A stretch of 23,439 nt of DNA, taken from assembly GCA_025358395.1 (NCBI GenBank), contig JANYJT010000068.1, positions 1 through 23,439 on the forward strand, written 5' to 3'. The notes under the pieces are model-generated. The model did no database searches and had not been told where the DNA came from. It saw only the letters and a program-made list of their open reading frames with translations. The DNA is from Bacteroidia bacterium (lineage in GTDB: Bacteria > Bacteroidota > Bacteroidia > Bacteroidales > Prolixibacteraceae). The position numbers and the translations under genes are program-made. Positions 8,113 through 15,957 of the stretch are shown here, one piece after another (within the stretch, counting starts at the first letter, position 1; the number at the start of each line of letters is the position of its first letter).

Positions 8113-8604
8113 TAGAACATTTAAGGGATTGTTAACATTCTTACTCTCTGTAATTTGAAGAGTGAATTTATTCTTTTATTATCAAAAAGCAAAATTTTTG
8201 TTCATCTCCTCTGTCTCGAATCACATGTTAAAAATCAATTATAAAGTTAACATTATGAATTACATGAATGAAATTTTTTAAACTAATCAGATTCCCATTT
8301 GGTTATTTGAATTGACTTTAAAAATCAAAATTGCGTACTTTTATAAATCTTGTTCTACAGAAATCAAAAATTATATGTATTAAAATATTTAATTTTAAAG
8401 TAGTTAGTTGATATTAATATAAGAAATAAGAAATGCTTTTTATTCAATTTATTCTAAATTAAAATTATCAACACATTTATATTTGTAATTATTCCATTTA
8501 ATATTTCAACGAAATGTATTCGTCTAAGAGCTTTTTGATCTGATGCCAGCACTTATGTAAATACCGGGTGAAAATTTTAGAATGAGAATTTGTAATTATT
8601 TATC
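8113..8604. other. Intergenic region between the 37-heme gene and the b-cytochrome gene
   Basis: 492 bp of very AT-rich DNA with no credible coding frame or RNA gene. It should hold the end of the 37-heme transcript and the promoter of the 8112-2003 operon, but I saw neither a strong hairpin-plus-T terminator nor an exact TAnnTTTG box. The best near match on the minus strand is at 8236-8243 (7 of 8 bases), without a good upstream element. Confidence 0.5.
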
Positions 8605-11340
8605 TTAATTGACAATCCCCCTGGGATGGCAGGTGTAACAGGATGTACCGGTATAGGCATAATTTTTTACGCCATTGTGATTACTGTCTAGACTAGCTTT
8701 ATTGCTATGAGTATGACAAACTATACAACTGAAAGTGGCATAATTGGTAGGAGTTGTGTGGCATTCTGTGCAGAGCGTCCATGCTCCCTTATGTCGCCCA
8801 CTATTGATTGGGAAATACTGGGCATCATGGTTGTAAGTGGATGGAGTCCATGCTGTAGTTGAATGACAGATTTCGCAATTGGTTGGGAATTTAGCTGCAA
8901 GATGGTTCGGATTTGTGGACGCATTGTATTTGGTTGCATGGCAGGTGAAACATAATGTCGAAGTACCCTTAAAAGTTGTAGTGTGGCATTTTGAACAAAG
9001 TACTGATGTATGAGCTCCTGTTAATGGGAAGGCAGTAGTAGCATGATTGAAACTGTTTTCCAACCAGTTGTTCTGAGTATGACACATGGCACAGTCGGTC
9101 GGATATCCTTGGGCTTTATGGTTTAGGGCCGCATCATATTTGGCCTGATGGCATCCAACACAAGTTAAGGATGCCGAAGTGACATTCCCTTTGTGGCATT
9201 GAGAGCACTGAACGATTAGCTTATGAGCACCTTTTAGCTCGTATCCTGTGGTAGTATGGTTGAAAGTGGATGGTTTCCAGACTGATGTCGTATGGCAGGT
9301 CGCACACTCCTTTGGTATACCGGCAGCAACGTGACCCGGCAATTGTGAACTGGTATAAACCGGCAAATGGCAACTGCTGCAAAGGGTCGAAGTACCTGTA
9401 TATCCATTTACATGACAAGAGGCACATAGGACTTTGGCATGAGATCCTGTCAACGGAAAATTCGTTGTAGTATGATCAAAGGTAGTTGATAACCAGTTGT
9501 CTTGAGTGTGGCATTTAGCACAATCTGTAGAAAAACCATTCTTCTTGTGAGCGGGTGCAACATCGTATTGAGACTGATGGCATCCGACACATACCTGTGA
9601 AGCTGAATTAACATTCCCTTTGTGGCACTGAGAACACTGAGTTACTATTTTATGCGCCCCTTTCAACTCATAGCCTGAAGAGATGTGATTAAAAGATGCG
9701 GGTTTCCAGGATGTTGTCGTATGGCAGGCGGCGCATTCTTTTGGTATACCGGCTGCAACGTGGTCAGGCGACTTGGAACCAGTATATGCCGGTAAATGGC
9801 AACTGCTACAAACCGTCGAAGTACCCTTGAAACCAGCAGCATGACATTTTGTGCATTGAGCGGAAGTGTGAGATCCGGTTAATGGAAAGTTGGAAGTTGT
9901 ATGATTAAAGCTATTTTCCAACCAGTTGTTCTGCGTATGACACATGATACAATCTGTTGGATATCCCTGAGATTTGTGATTAGGGGCAACATCGTATTTA
10001 GCCTGATGACATCCCACACAGGTTTGTGGTGCAGAAGTGACATTTCCCTTATGACATAATGAACACTGCACTAGCAATTTGTGCGCCCCCTTCAATTCAT
10101 AACCTGTTGTTGTGTGGTTAAAAATGGAAGGTTTCCATGCAGGTGTAGTGTGACATGTGGCACAATCCTTTGGAATTCCTGCAGAGGCATGGGTCGGAAC
10201 CTGAGAGTTTGTATAAGTTGAAAGATGGCAGCTGCTGCATACAATAGGTGTTCCTGCTAAAGAGGTCAAATGACAATCTCCACATTTAACTTTTTGATGT
10301 GCACCGGTCAGCGGATAGTTAGTGGTCGAATGATTAAAAGTATTTTCTACCCAATTAATCAGCGTATGACACTTTATACAATCGACGGGATAATTGACCT
10401 TTTTGTGACTGGGAGCGTTGTCATATTGAAATTGGTGACAACTGATGCAAGTTTGTTTTGCACCTGTCAAATTTCCTTTATGGCAGTCGGAACATTGTAC
10501 GACATTTTTATGTGATCCTTTTAATTCAAAACCTGTTAAAAGGTGATTAAAAGTGGAAGGTTTCCAGGTGGAGGTATTGTGGCAGGTCTCACACTTAACC
10601 GGAATACCGGCCTCCTGATGCTTTGGTAGTTGCGAAGTAATGTACTGTTTGTTGTGACAGGTATTACATTCTTTGGCTATTTTGGTGTAATGACCCGTTG
10701 TATGACATAAACCGCATCCAACATTGTGGCCTCCTGTTAAAGGGAAAGATTCATGGCTTACTAGAGTTGTATGCCAGCTATTTGAGTTTTCGTTGTGACA
10801 TTCCAGGCAAAGAGTAGCGTATTTATTTGTTACGTGATTGGGAGAGGTTGTTTTCTGAAAATCAGTGTTATGACAATTGATGCATTCGATTCCAAGTGGC
10901 TCAAATTGAAATTTTGATGATGACTTATGGCAATCACTACAATTAACAGTTCTATGTGCACCCAATAATGGAAATCTTGTTTTTTGATGCATTGCTGTTA
11001 CGTCACTGATGATCCATGATTTCGGCGTATGACACTTCCCGCAATCCTTACCCAAAGATTGGTTATGTGCATCTGTATGGCAATCCAGACAATTTCTTCT
11101 TCCATCCTTGAAGGCTAGTGTAAGATGACAGTCTTTGCAATTGCTGACTTTATGCTGACCTTCTAACTTAAAATTTGTATTGTCATGGTTGAACTTTATT
11201 GTTGTGGGATTTACCTTCCAGTTGGTGGAAGTATGGCATTGTGCACAATCGATCTGGAATGATTTCCCATGCGGGGAAGTCTGTCCCTGCACAAAAATAG
11301 CCATCATTAGGACAACTATCGTAAGTGACAAGTAGCGCAT
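8605..11340 (-). CDS. 37-heme c-type cytochrome made of triheme repeats
   Basis: A 911-residue exported cytochrome with a signal peptide over about residues 1-20. I count 37 CxxCH motifs, arranged as twelve triheme repeats plus a last single heme (CYTCH). Residues 249-820 are four copies of the 143-residue hexaheme module, one more than in the 31-heme paralogue; the length difference (143 residues) and heme difference (6) match exactly. The first module (249-391) is the most divergent. By hand count, identity to the paralogue is about 83% over the first 248 residues and about 94% over the last 234. It has no CxxCK motif, so a wire or capacitor role is more likely than catalysis. It is separated from the rest of the locus by 492 bp and probably has its own promoter. 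Confidence 0.93.
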   Translation of the reverse strand: MRYLSLTIVVLMMAIFVQGQTSPHGKSFQIDCAQCHTSTNWKVNPTTIKFNHDNTNFKLEGQHKVSNCKDCHLTLAFKDGRRNCLDCHTDAHNQSLGKDCGKCHTPKSWIISDVTAMHQKTRFPLLGAHRTVNCSDCHKSSSKFQFEPLGIECINCHNTDFQKTTSPNHVTNKYATLCLECHNENSNSWHTTLVSHESFPLTGGHNVGCGLCHTTGHYTKIAKECNTCHNKQYITSQLPKHQEAGIPVKCETCHNTSTWKPSTFNHLLTGFELKGSHKNVVQCSDCHKGNLTGAKQTCISCHQFQYDNAPSHKKVNYPVDCIKCHTLINWVENTFNHSTTNYPLTGAHQKVKCGDCHLTSLAGTPIVCSSCHLSTYTNSQVPTHASAGIPKDCATCHTTPAWKPSIFNHTTTGYELKGAHKLLVQCSLCHKGNVTSAPQTCVGCHQAKYDVAPNHKSQGYPTDCIMCHTQNNWLENSFNHTTSNFPLTGSHTSAQCTKCHAAGFKGTSTVCSSCHLPAYTGSKSPDHVAAGIPKECAACHTTTSWKPASFNHISSGYELKGAHKIVTQCSQCHKGNVNSASQVCVGCHQSQYDVAPAHKKNGFSTDCAKCHTQDNWLSTTFDHTTTNFPLTGSHAKVLCASCHVNGYTGTSTLCSSCHLPVYTSSQLPGHVAAGIPKECATCHTTSVWKPSTFNHTTTGYELKGAHKLIVQCSQCHKGNVTSASLTCVGCHQAKYDAALNHKAQGYPTDCAMCHTQNNWLENSFNHATTAFPLTGAHTSVLCSKCHTTTFKGTSTLCFTCHATKYNASTNPNHLAAKFPTNCEICHSTTAWTPSTYNHDAQYFPINSGRHKGAWTLCTECHTTPTNYATFSCIVCHTHSNKASLDSNHNGVKNYAYTGTSCYTCHPRGIVN
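8881..10596 (-). repeat. Four tandem 429-bp hexaheme modules
   Basis: Exact 143-codon units at 10168-10596, 9739-10167, 9310-9738 and 8881-9309. Each has six CxxCH motifs and six other histidines. The last three pair with the three modules of the 31-heme gene. The first (10168-10596), beginning KCETCH and containing HKGNLTGAK, has no direct counterpart there. Confidence 0.92.
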
Positions 11341-11723
11341 AATAGCTCTTTAAGTAAATTTACAGTTATAAAGCAATAGATTATCTCAAAAATACTCAAT
11401 CGACCAAACAAAAAATAATTCCGTACCCAAAACATGCTGCAATGTAATCGTTTACAGTAATTTTTTGTTCATATCAATTATTTGAATTTCCGTTTCCGGG
11501 AGAGTAAGTTCTTTGCTAAAATGATGGATCGTATTGCCGGGCAATATGACAATTCCCATATTCTACTAGTTATTAAATATATATGGATGTATTGTAATAA
11601 CTTAATATGATAAAATTGTACTAATTTAATTTAAATATAAATAAATCATTGGGGCATATTTGTAGTGATTCCAATTAACAATTCACTATAAAAAGGACGA
11701 TATGATTCTTTATCTTGAATTCC
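11341..11723. other. Intergenic region between plsY and the 37-heme gene
   Basis: 383 bp of AT-rich DNA without a credible gene. Apart from the candidate -7 box near 11390 it holds a TAGTGA...TCACTA inverted repeat at 11663-11688, just past the end of plsY. That repeat lacks a following T-run, so I do not call it a terminator. Confidence 0.5.
11387..11394 (-). promoter_or_regulatory. Candidate Bacteroidota -7 box for the 37-heme gene
   Basis: The minus strand reads TATTTTTG, an exact match to the Bacteroidota -7 consensus TAnnTTTG. Transcription would start near 11380, giving a leader of about 40 nt. The -33 element is poorly placed (TTTG at 11412-11409, spacer 14), so support is modest. Confidence 0.35.
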
Positions 11724-12323
11724 CTATCTAAGCTCATTACCGGAGATAAGTCTTTTTATGTTCGACAAATGGCGAAATATAATCATGCAGCAGCATACAA
11801 GCAGATAGATGATCAAGCCGATACTTTCTTTGAAAATAATACCATTAATTGGAAGTGCGCAAGCGAGCGTAATTGAACCTACGGAAGCATACCTGTAAAG
11901 CTTCTTCACTAAAAAAAATATACCTACTGAACATAGTATTTCCAATGGCGCTAGAAGTATTGTTGTACCAATGGTGGTATTTACACCTTTTCCACCTTGA
12001 AAGCGGAGAAAAATTGAGAAATTGTGCCCAATTATGGTGCTGAAAGCTATAAGGAAGATATAATAATCAGGAATAAGCATGTAGCCTGATCTGCTGATCA
12101 AACTAATTACAAAAACGGGAAGAAAACCCTTCAGCATATCCAGAACCTGGACTTGAAACGATATCGTTTTACCTGCTATCCGTCGAACGTTCGTTGAACC
12201 AATATTGCCACTGCCCTGTTCGAGAATATTTAAACCCGTAGAACTCTTTGTCAGAAGATAACCAAACGGGATTGCCCCGCATACATAAGAAATAAGAATA
12301 GGCAGAATCAGAAATAAGCCCAT
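11724..12323 (-). CDS. plsY: Glycerol-3-phosphate acyltransferase PlsY
   Basis: A 199-residue multi-pass inner-membrane protein, the usual length for PlsY. All three family signatures are present: GSGNIGSTNVRR near residue 37, GGKGVNTT near residue 109, and RHLSNIKRLISGNE near the C-terminus. It transfers the acyl group from acyl phosphate to sn-glycerol-3-phosphate, the first step of phospholipid synthesis. Its start codon overlaps the stop of the peroxiredoxin gene by one base (TAATG), so translation is coupled. The same operon begins with a FakA-FakB fusion that should make acyl phosphate, the PlsY donor. Confidence 0.96.
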   Translation of the reverse strand: MGLFLILPILISYVCGAIPFGYLLTKSSTGLNILEQGSGNIGSTNVRRIAGKTISFQVQVLDMLKGFLPVFVISLISRSGYMLIPDYYIFLIAFSTIIGHNFSIFLRFQGGKGVNTTIGTTILLAPLEILCSVGIFFLVKKLYRYASVGSITLACALPINGIIFKESIGLIIYLLVCCCMIIFRHLSNIKRLISGNELR

Positions 12324-13078
12324 TATTTGATCTCTTTCAATATTTTAAGAGCTACACTAACATGCTGTTCTGCCTTAATTTGTGAATTAAAAAGGTAAAC
12401 AACTTTTCCCGCTTTGTTCACTACATAGGTTACCCTTCCAGGAATCAACCCCAGTAAATTAGTAGGCACTCCAAAAAGTTTACGAACCTTCCCTTCTTCA
12501 TCACTTAGTAAAGTGTAATTGAGCCTGTACTTATCGGCAAATTCTTTGTGACTCTTCACAGATTGTGAGCTTATTCCTATGATCAAGGCATTTGCATCAG
12601 CAAATACCTCGAATTGATCTCTAAAGGAACAGGCTTCTTTCGTGCATCCGGGACTATCATCTTTCGGATAAAAATAAATGACAAGATTCTTCTTGCCAAG
12701 AACAGTTTTGACATCAAAACTATTGCCAAATTGATCATTCAGACTAAATTCAGGAATGACGCTTCCAACAGAAACAGTTGCCATTTTATTGTAATTTGAG
12801 GTTTGTGCCTTACTTTGAAAATTAAGATACGACAAAAATAGAATCAGATAAATCGTCAGATATATCCGATAAGAATTCCTTAACCTGACGTACTTTATGT
12901 AATCCGGGAATTCGTTGCCAAACAAAGCTTTGATTTCATCCATAAATACCGGTTTAATGTTGATGATCCAACTATCCGTTTGATATACTATTTTTCTGAA
13001 CTTACTTCTAAACCAGGTAAGTGGAATACCCCAAACGAAGAAAAGTATTAGCCAGATATTGTCTTTTAGAAAATCCAT
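12323..13078 (-). CDS. Membrane-tethered Bcp-type peroxiredoxin
   Basis: 251 residues. Residues about 100-251 are a complete Bcp/PrxQ-type peroxiredoxin with YPKDDSPGCTKEACSFRD (Cys145 peroxidatic, Cys150 the likely resolving cysteine) and Arg215 in PGRVTYVV. Such enzymes reduce hydroperoxides, including lipid hydroperoxides, with thioredoxin. The first 100 residues are an extension not normal for the family, with hydrophobic stretches at about 7-24 and 70-88. Starting at Met99 (position 12784) would give an ordinary soluble enzyme, but the frame is open and protein-like from 13078, and that start sits 3 bp after the upstream gene, so I prefer the longer form. The extension may hold the enzyme at the membrane next to lipid-handling partners. 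Confidence 0.85.
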   Translation of the reverse strand: MDFLKDNIWLILFFVWGIPLTWFRSKFRKIVYQTDSWIINIKPVFMDEIKALFGNEFPDYIKYVRLRNSYRIYLTIYLILFLSYLNFQSKAQTSNYNKMATVSVGSVIPEFSLNDQFGNSFDVKTVLGKKNLVIYFYPKDDSPGCTKEACSFRDQFEVFADANALIIGISSQSVKSHKEFADKYRLNYTLLSDEEGKVRKLFGVPTNLLGLIPGRVTYVVNKAGKVVYLFNSQIKAEQHVSVALKILKEIK

Positions 13079-13081
13079 ATT

Positions 13082-13870
13082 CTATGTTTTTTTAGGAAAC
13101 CAGGGTATAAATGCCGATGTCCTTCTGACATAGGTATTATAATCAGGTTTATTCGATTTTAATGTTTTTTCAAGGAGAGAAACCCCTGAGACTTTAATGA
13201 TCAGGGCAGTCATGAGAATAGAACCTAAAACTGGCAGGAGATGGCCGGAAGAGATGGAGAATATACCAAAGCCCCACCATACAGCGGCGTCTCCGAAATA
13301 ATTTGGATGCCTCGTGTAATGCCAGAAACCATGATTCAAAACCTTTCCCTTGTTTAACGGATTAGATCGAAATTTGGCAAGTTGCCAGTCACCACCTGCT
13401 TCAAATGTAAAACCAATAATCCATACAGTAATTCCTGCAATATCAAGCAAAGATATTTGTTGATGAATAGCATTAAATTGGGCTCCCAGCAATGGGGCAG
13501 AAATCAGCCACATCAAAAATCCCTGTAAAAGAAAAGTTTGAAAATAACTGATCCACCAATAACGATGCGCTCCGTATTGAAGACGAAATTCACGGTATCT
13601 GAAATCTTCTCCCTTCCCAATGTTCCGCCAGGCAAGATATATTGAAAGCCTCAGCCCCCAGACAGTAACCAAGAATAGCAGGATCACTTTTCTTATTCCG
13701 GCACCTTCTGATCCTAAAAAATAGACAACAGCCGATAAGACAAAGCCAACACCCCAAAACAGATCAACAATACTTACATTCTTCAGGTAAATACTTATTA
13801 ACCATAAAAAAGTCATAAAACCAATTACGACAGTGAGATTTAAAAAATAGAGTTGAACAAAACCCATCAT
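13082..13870 (-). CDS. DUF1295 membrane protein, steroid 5-alpha-reductase-like
   Basis: A 262-residue integral membrane protein with about six or seven hydrophobic helices. The C-terminal signature GFWHYTRHPNYFGD (about 181-194), followed by WWGFGIF, is the hallmark of the DUF1295/steroid 5-alpha-reductase C-terminal superfamily, whose members include NAD(P)H-dependent double-bond reductases and isoprenylcysteine-type methyltransferases. The substrate cannot be told. It lies 7 bp after the FakA-FakB fusion gene and 3 bp before the peroxiredoxin gene, so it is part of the lipid operon; a lipid substrate is an inference from that context. Confidence 0.85.
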   Translation of the reverse strand: MMGFVQLYFLNLTVVIGFMTFLWLISIYLKNVSIVDLFWGVGFVLSAVVYFLGSEGAGIRKVILLFLVTVWGLRLSIYLAWRNIGKGEDFRYREFRLQYGAHRYWWISYFQTFLLQGFLMWLISAPLLGAQFNAIHQQISLLDIAGITVWIIGFTFEAGGDWQLAKFRSNPLNKGKVLNHGFWHYTRHPNYFGDAAVWWGFGIFSISSGHLLPVLGSILMTALIIKVSGVSLLEKTLKSNKPDYNTYVRRTSAFIPWFPKKT

Positions 13871-13877
13871 CTTTATT

Positions 13878-15686
13878 TTAATTTAACATGATTGATACCG
13901 CAGTAGCACCAACTCCAGCGTTCATACCAATTGCAGGCGAGATATCTACTGTTGCTACAGGATCCTTCCCGGTAAGTTTTTGCATTCGCATAGAATATTC
14001 CTTTGCGCCAGTCTCATTGTGCGCATGTAAAACCACATAATTCCAGATTTTTGTCCTGTCAATAAGTGATTCAATTTTTTTTAGTACCAGATTAACATTG
14101 GATGATTGACTGAATGTTTTACCTAACAGAATGGCCTTGCCATCTTGGTCTATTGAAACAATGGGTTTAATATTCAAAATATTGGTAATAAAACCTTTAG
14201 GTTTAGAAACCCTACCTCCTTTCACCATATATTTCATTGTTTTTACACTTACAAAAATGCGGGTTTTACCAATCCAGTCATCCACAGAAGCTAGAATTTC
14301 ATCGAGGGACCTGCCGCTTTCAATGGCGTGGGCCGTGCGCAAAACGAGCAACCCAAGCGCTCCGGATAAACTTTTGGAGTCAAAAACATGAAAGGGCTTA
14401 TTAAATTCCATGCCGATTCGTTCTGCCGCTTTTTGACTATTAAGTAAAGTTCCGCTAAAGTGCCCGGAAAGATGGATGGCTATTACAGCATCATAATGTG
14501 TTGCCAATTGTGAATACAGGTTGGTAAAGGTACGTTCATTGATCAACGATGTGCGGGGAAAATCGGGATTGCTATCTAATAGGTCATAAAATTCATCCGG
14601 TGTTATGGTCACTTTGTCCAAATAATGGCTTTCACCAAAATTCAAATTTAGAGGGAGCACATGCAGTTGGTAACGGTCGATCAGTTCCCGCGATAAATCG
14701 CAAGTGGAATCAGTTACCAGAGCGATGTTCCATTTCCGGTTTTTTAATACCTCATTCTGCCGAACCATATCATCCACCTTTTGTGAAGTGATGGTGCCAA
14801 AATTTTTAAGCTCCTGAAAAAGTTTGGCTGGAAAATTCGTATGCAGGTGGATCCTGGTCATTTTCTCAGCTCCTGCAACAACAATAGAATCACCATATCT
14901 TTGTAATAAGTTCTGAAGAGATTCTTTATTTAAGGTTATATTGCTTATCAGTGCTTCGGTACAATAGCGGTTTTCAATCATTTCATCTGATACTTCCTCA
15001 GCATGAACCAATGAAACAATCTGTGGAACCTCCTTCATCAAATGCCTGAGATTTTTAGATTTGATTAGTTCAATGATCCCTTCTATAAAAACAACAAATC
15101 CCTTGGCTCCGGCATCCACCATGTTCATTTTCTTCAGAATCAATAATTTCTCCTTGGTTTCTGAAAGAGATTTTTTCAGTATTTCCAATGATTCAAGTAT
15201 GGCTTGGTCGAAATCAACTACCACCTCTCTCCTACTGTAAAGATAATCAGCCCAGTCGCTCATCACGGTCAGCATAGTTCCTTCTACAGGATTAGCAACA
15301 GCCTGATACATATGTCGAACAGATTTTTTTATGATCACAGCAAATTCTAAAAATGATAACATTTGTTTGTCATTGGTTTCAAGGCTAAGTCCATAAAAAA
15401 ATTGCGCAAAAATTACTCCGGAATTCCCTCTTGCACCAACGAGCGCAGCTTCGGCAATTACTCCAGCCGTAGCAGTAAACGAACGGGCCGGACGAATACT
15501 GTCCAAAATGGAGCGAACAGTAGAAGCTAGATTTGTACCAGTATCCTTGTCATTAACAGGGAAAACGTTGATTCTATTAATCTCAGACTGATTTTGCAAT
15601 ATTCTGTGCGCACCCGCCAGAAAAGTATAATATAAATATCGTCCATCAATCTGATAAACTGGTTGACTGTTCTTCATAGTTGTCAT
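13878..15686 (-). CDS. FakA-FakB fusion: fatty-acid kinase with DegV domain
   Basis: A 602-residue fusion. Residues about 12-210 are a DhaL/FakA ATP-binding kinase domain with VFPVNDKDTGTN (41-52; the family usually has DGDTG) and DAGAKGF (191-197). Residues about 235-312 match the FakA middle domain, with Cys242 and His280/His282 in the places of the zinc ligands of Staphylococcus FakA. Residues about 317-602 are a DegV/FakB fatty-acid-binding domain with VTDSTCDLS (324-332) and LSGHFSGT (406-413). The separate C-terminal domain of FakA is missing and the FakB part stands in its place. Known FakAB phosphorylates bound fatty acids to acyl phosphate, which PlsY uses; plsY is the last gene of this operon. 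That the fused enzyme works on its own lipid in cis is an inference. Confidence 0.9.
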   Translation of the reverse strand: MTTMKNSQPVYQIDGRYLYYTFLAGAHRILQNQSEINRINVFPVNDKDTGTNLASTVRSILDSIRPARSFTATAGVIAEAALVGARGNSGVIFAQFFYGLSLETNDKQMLSFLEFAVIIKKSVRHMYQAVANPVEGTMLTVMSDWADYLYSRREVVVDFDQAILESLEILKKSLSETKEKLLILKKMNMVDAGAKGFVVFIEGIIELIKSKNLRHLMKEVPQIVSLVHAEEVSDEMIENRYCTEALISNITLNKESLQNLLQRYGDSIVVAGAEKMTRIHLHTNFPAKLFQELKNFGTITSQKVDDMVRQNEVLKNRKWNIALVTDSTCDLSRELIDRYQLHVLPLNLNFGESHYLDKVTITPDEFYDLLDSNPDFPRTSLINERTFTNLYSQLATHYDAVIAIHLSGHFSGTLLNSQKAAERIGMEFNKPFHVFDSKSLSGALGLLVLRTAHAIESGRSLDEILASVDDWIGKTRIFVSVKTMKYMVKGGRVSKPKGFITNILNIKPIVSIDQDGKAILLGKTFSQSSNVNLVLKKIESLIDRTKIWNYVVLHAHNETGAKEYSMRMQKLTGKDPVATVDISPAIGMNAGVGATAVSIMLN

Positions 15687-15957
15687 ATAATTTTACTATA
15701 CGAAAATTGTATAAGATTGTTTTCAAGTTTTGCGAATCTGAAGTTAGAGAATCTGATGCAAAAATTCGCTCATTATTAGGGGTTTTATGCGGGAAGATAT
15801 CGATATCCATTATGATTTAAAGCAATAGGACTTTGCAATTAAAACAATCAACTGAACCTGTTTGTTTTTTTAAAATTTTTTAAATGGTAAATGGTAAATT
15901 GTTTATCTTGTTGCTTTCAAAAAAGTGATGGAAGAGGTACTATTAGAGGATTGAAAG
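15687..15957. other. Divergent intergenic region
   Basis: 271 bp between two divergent genes; it should contain promoters in both directions, but no exact TAnnTTTG box was found. A short tandem repeat, TAAATGG twice then TAAATTG, lies at 15881-15901, about 57 bp before the plus-strand gene. Confidence 0.45.

Noticed and set aside
2279..10596. Regular repeats resembling a CRISPR or satellite array
   Set aside because: The period is 429 bp (or about 213 bp), repeats are diverged, and they stay in frame encoding CxxCH motifs. They are protein-coding modules.
11663..11688. TAGTGA...TCACTA inverted repeat downstream of plsY, considered as a terminator
   Set aside because: The stem is six AT-rich pairs with a long loop and no T-run on the minus strand.
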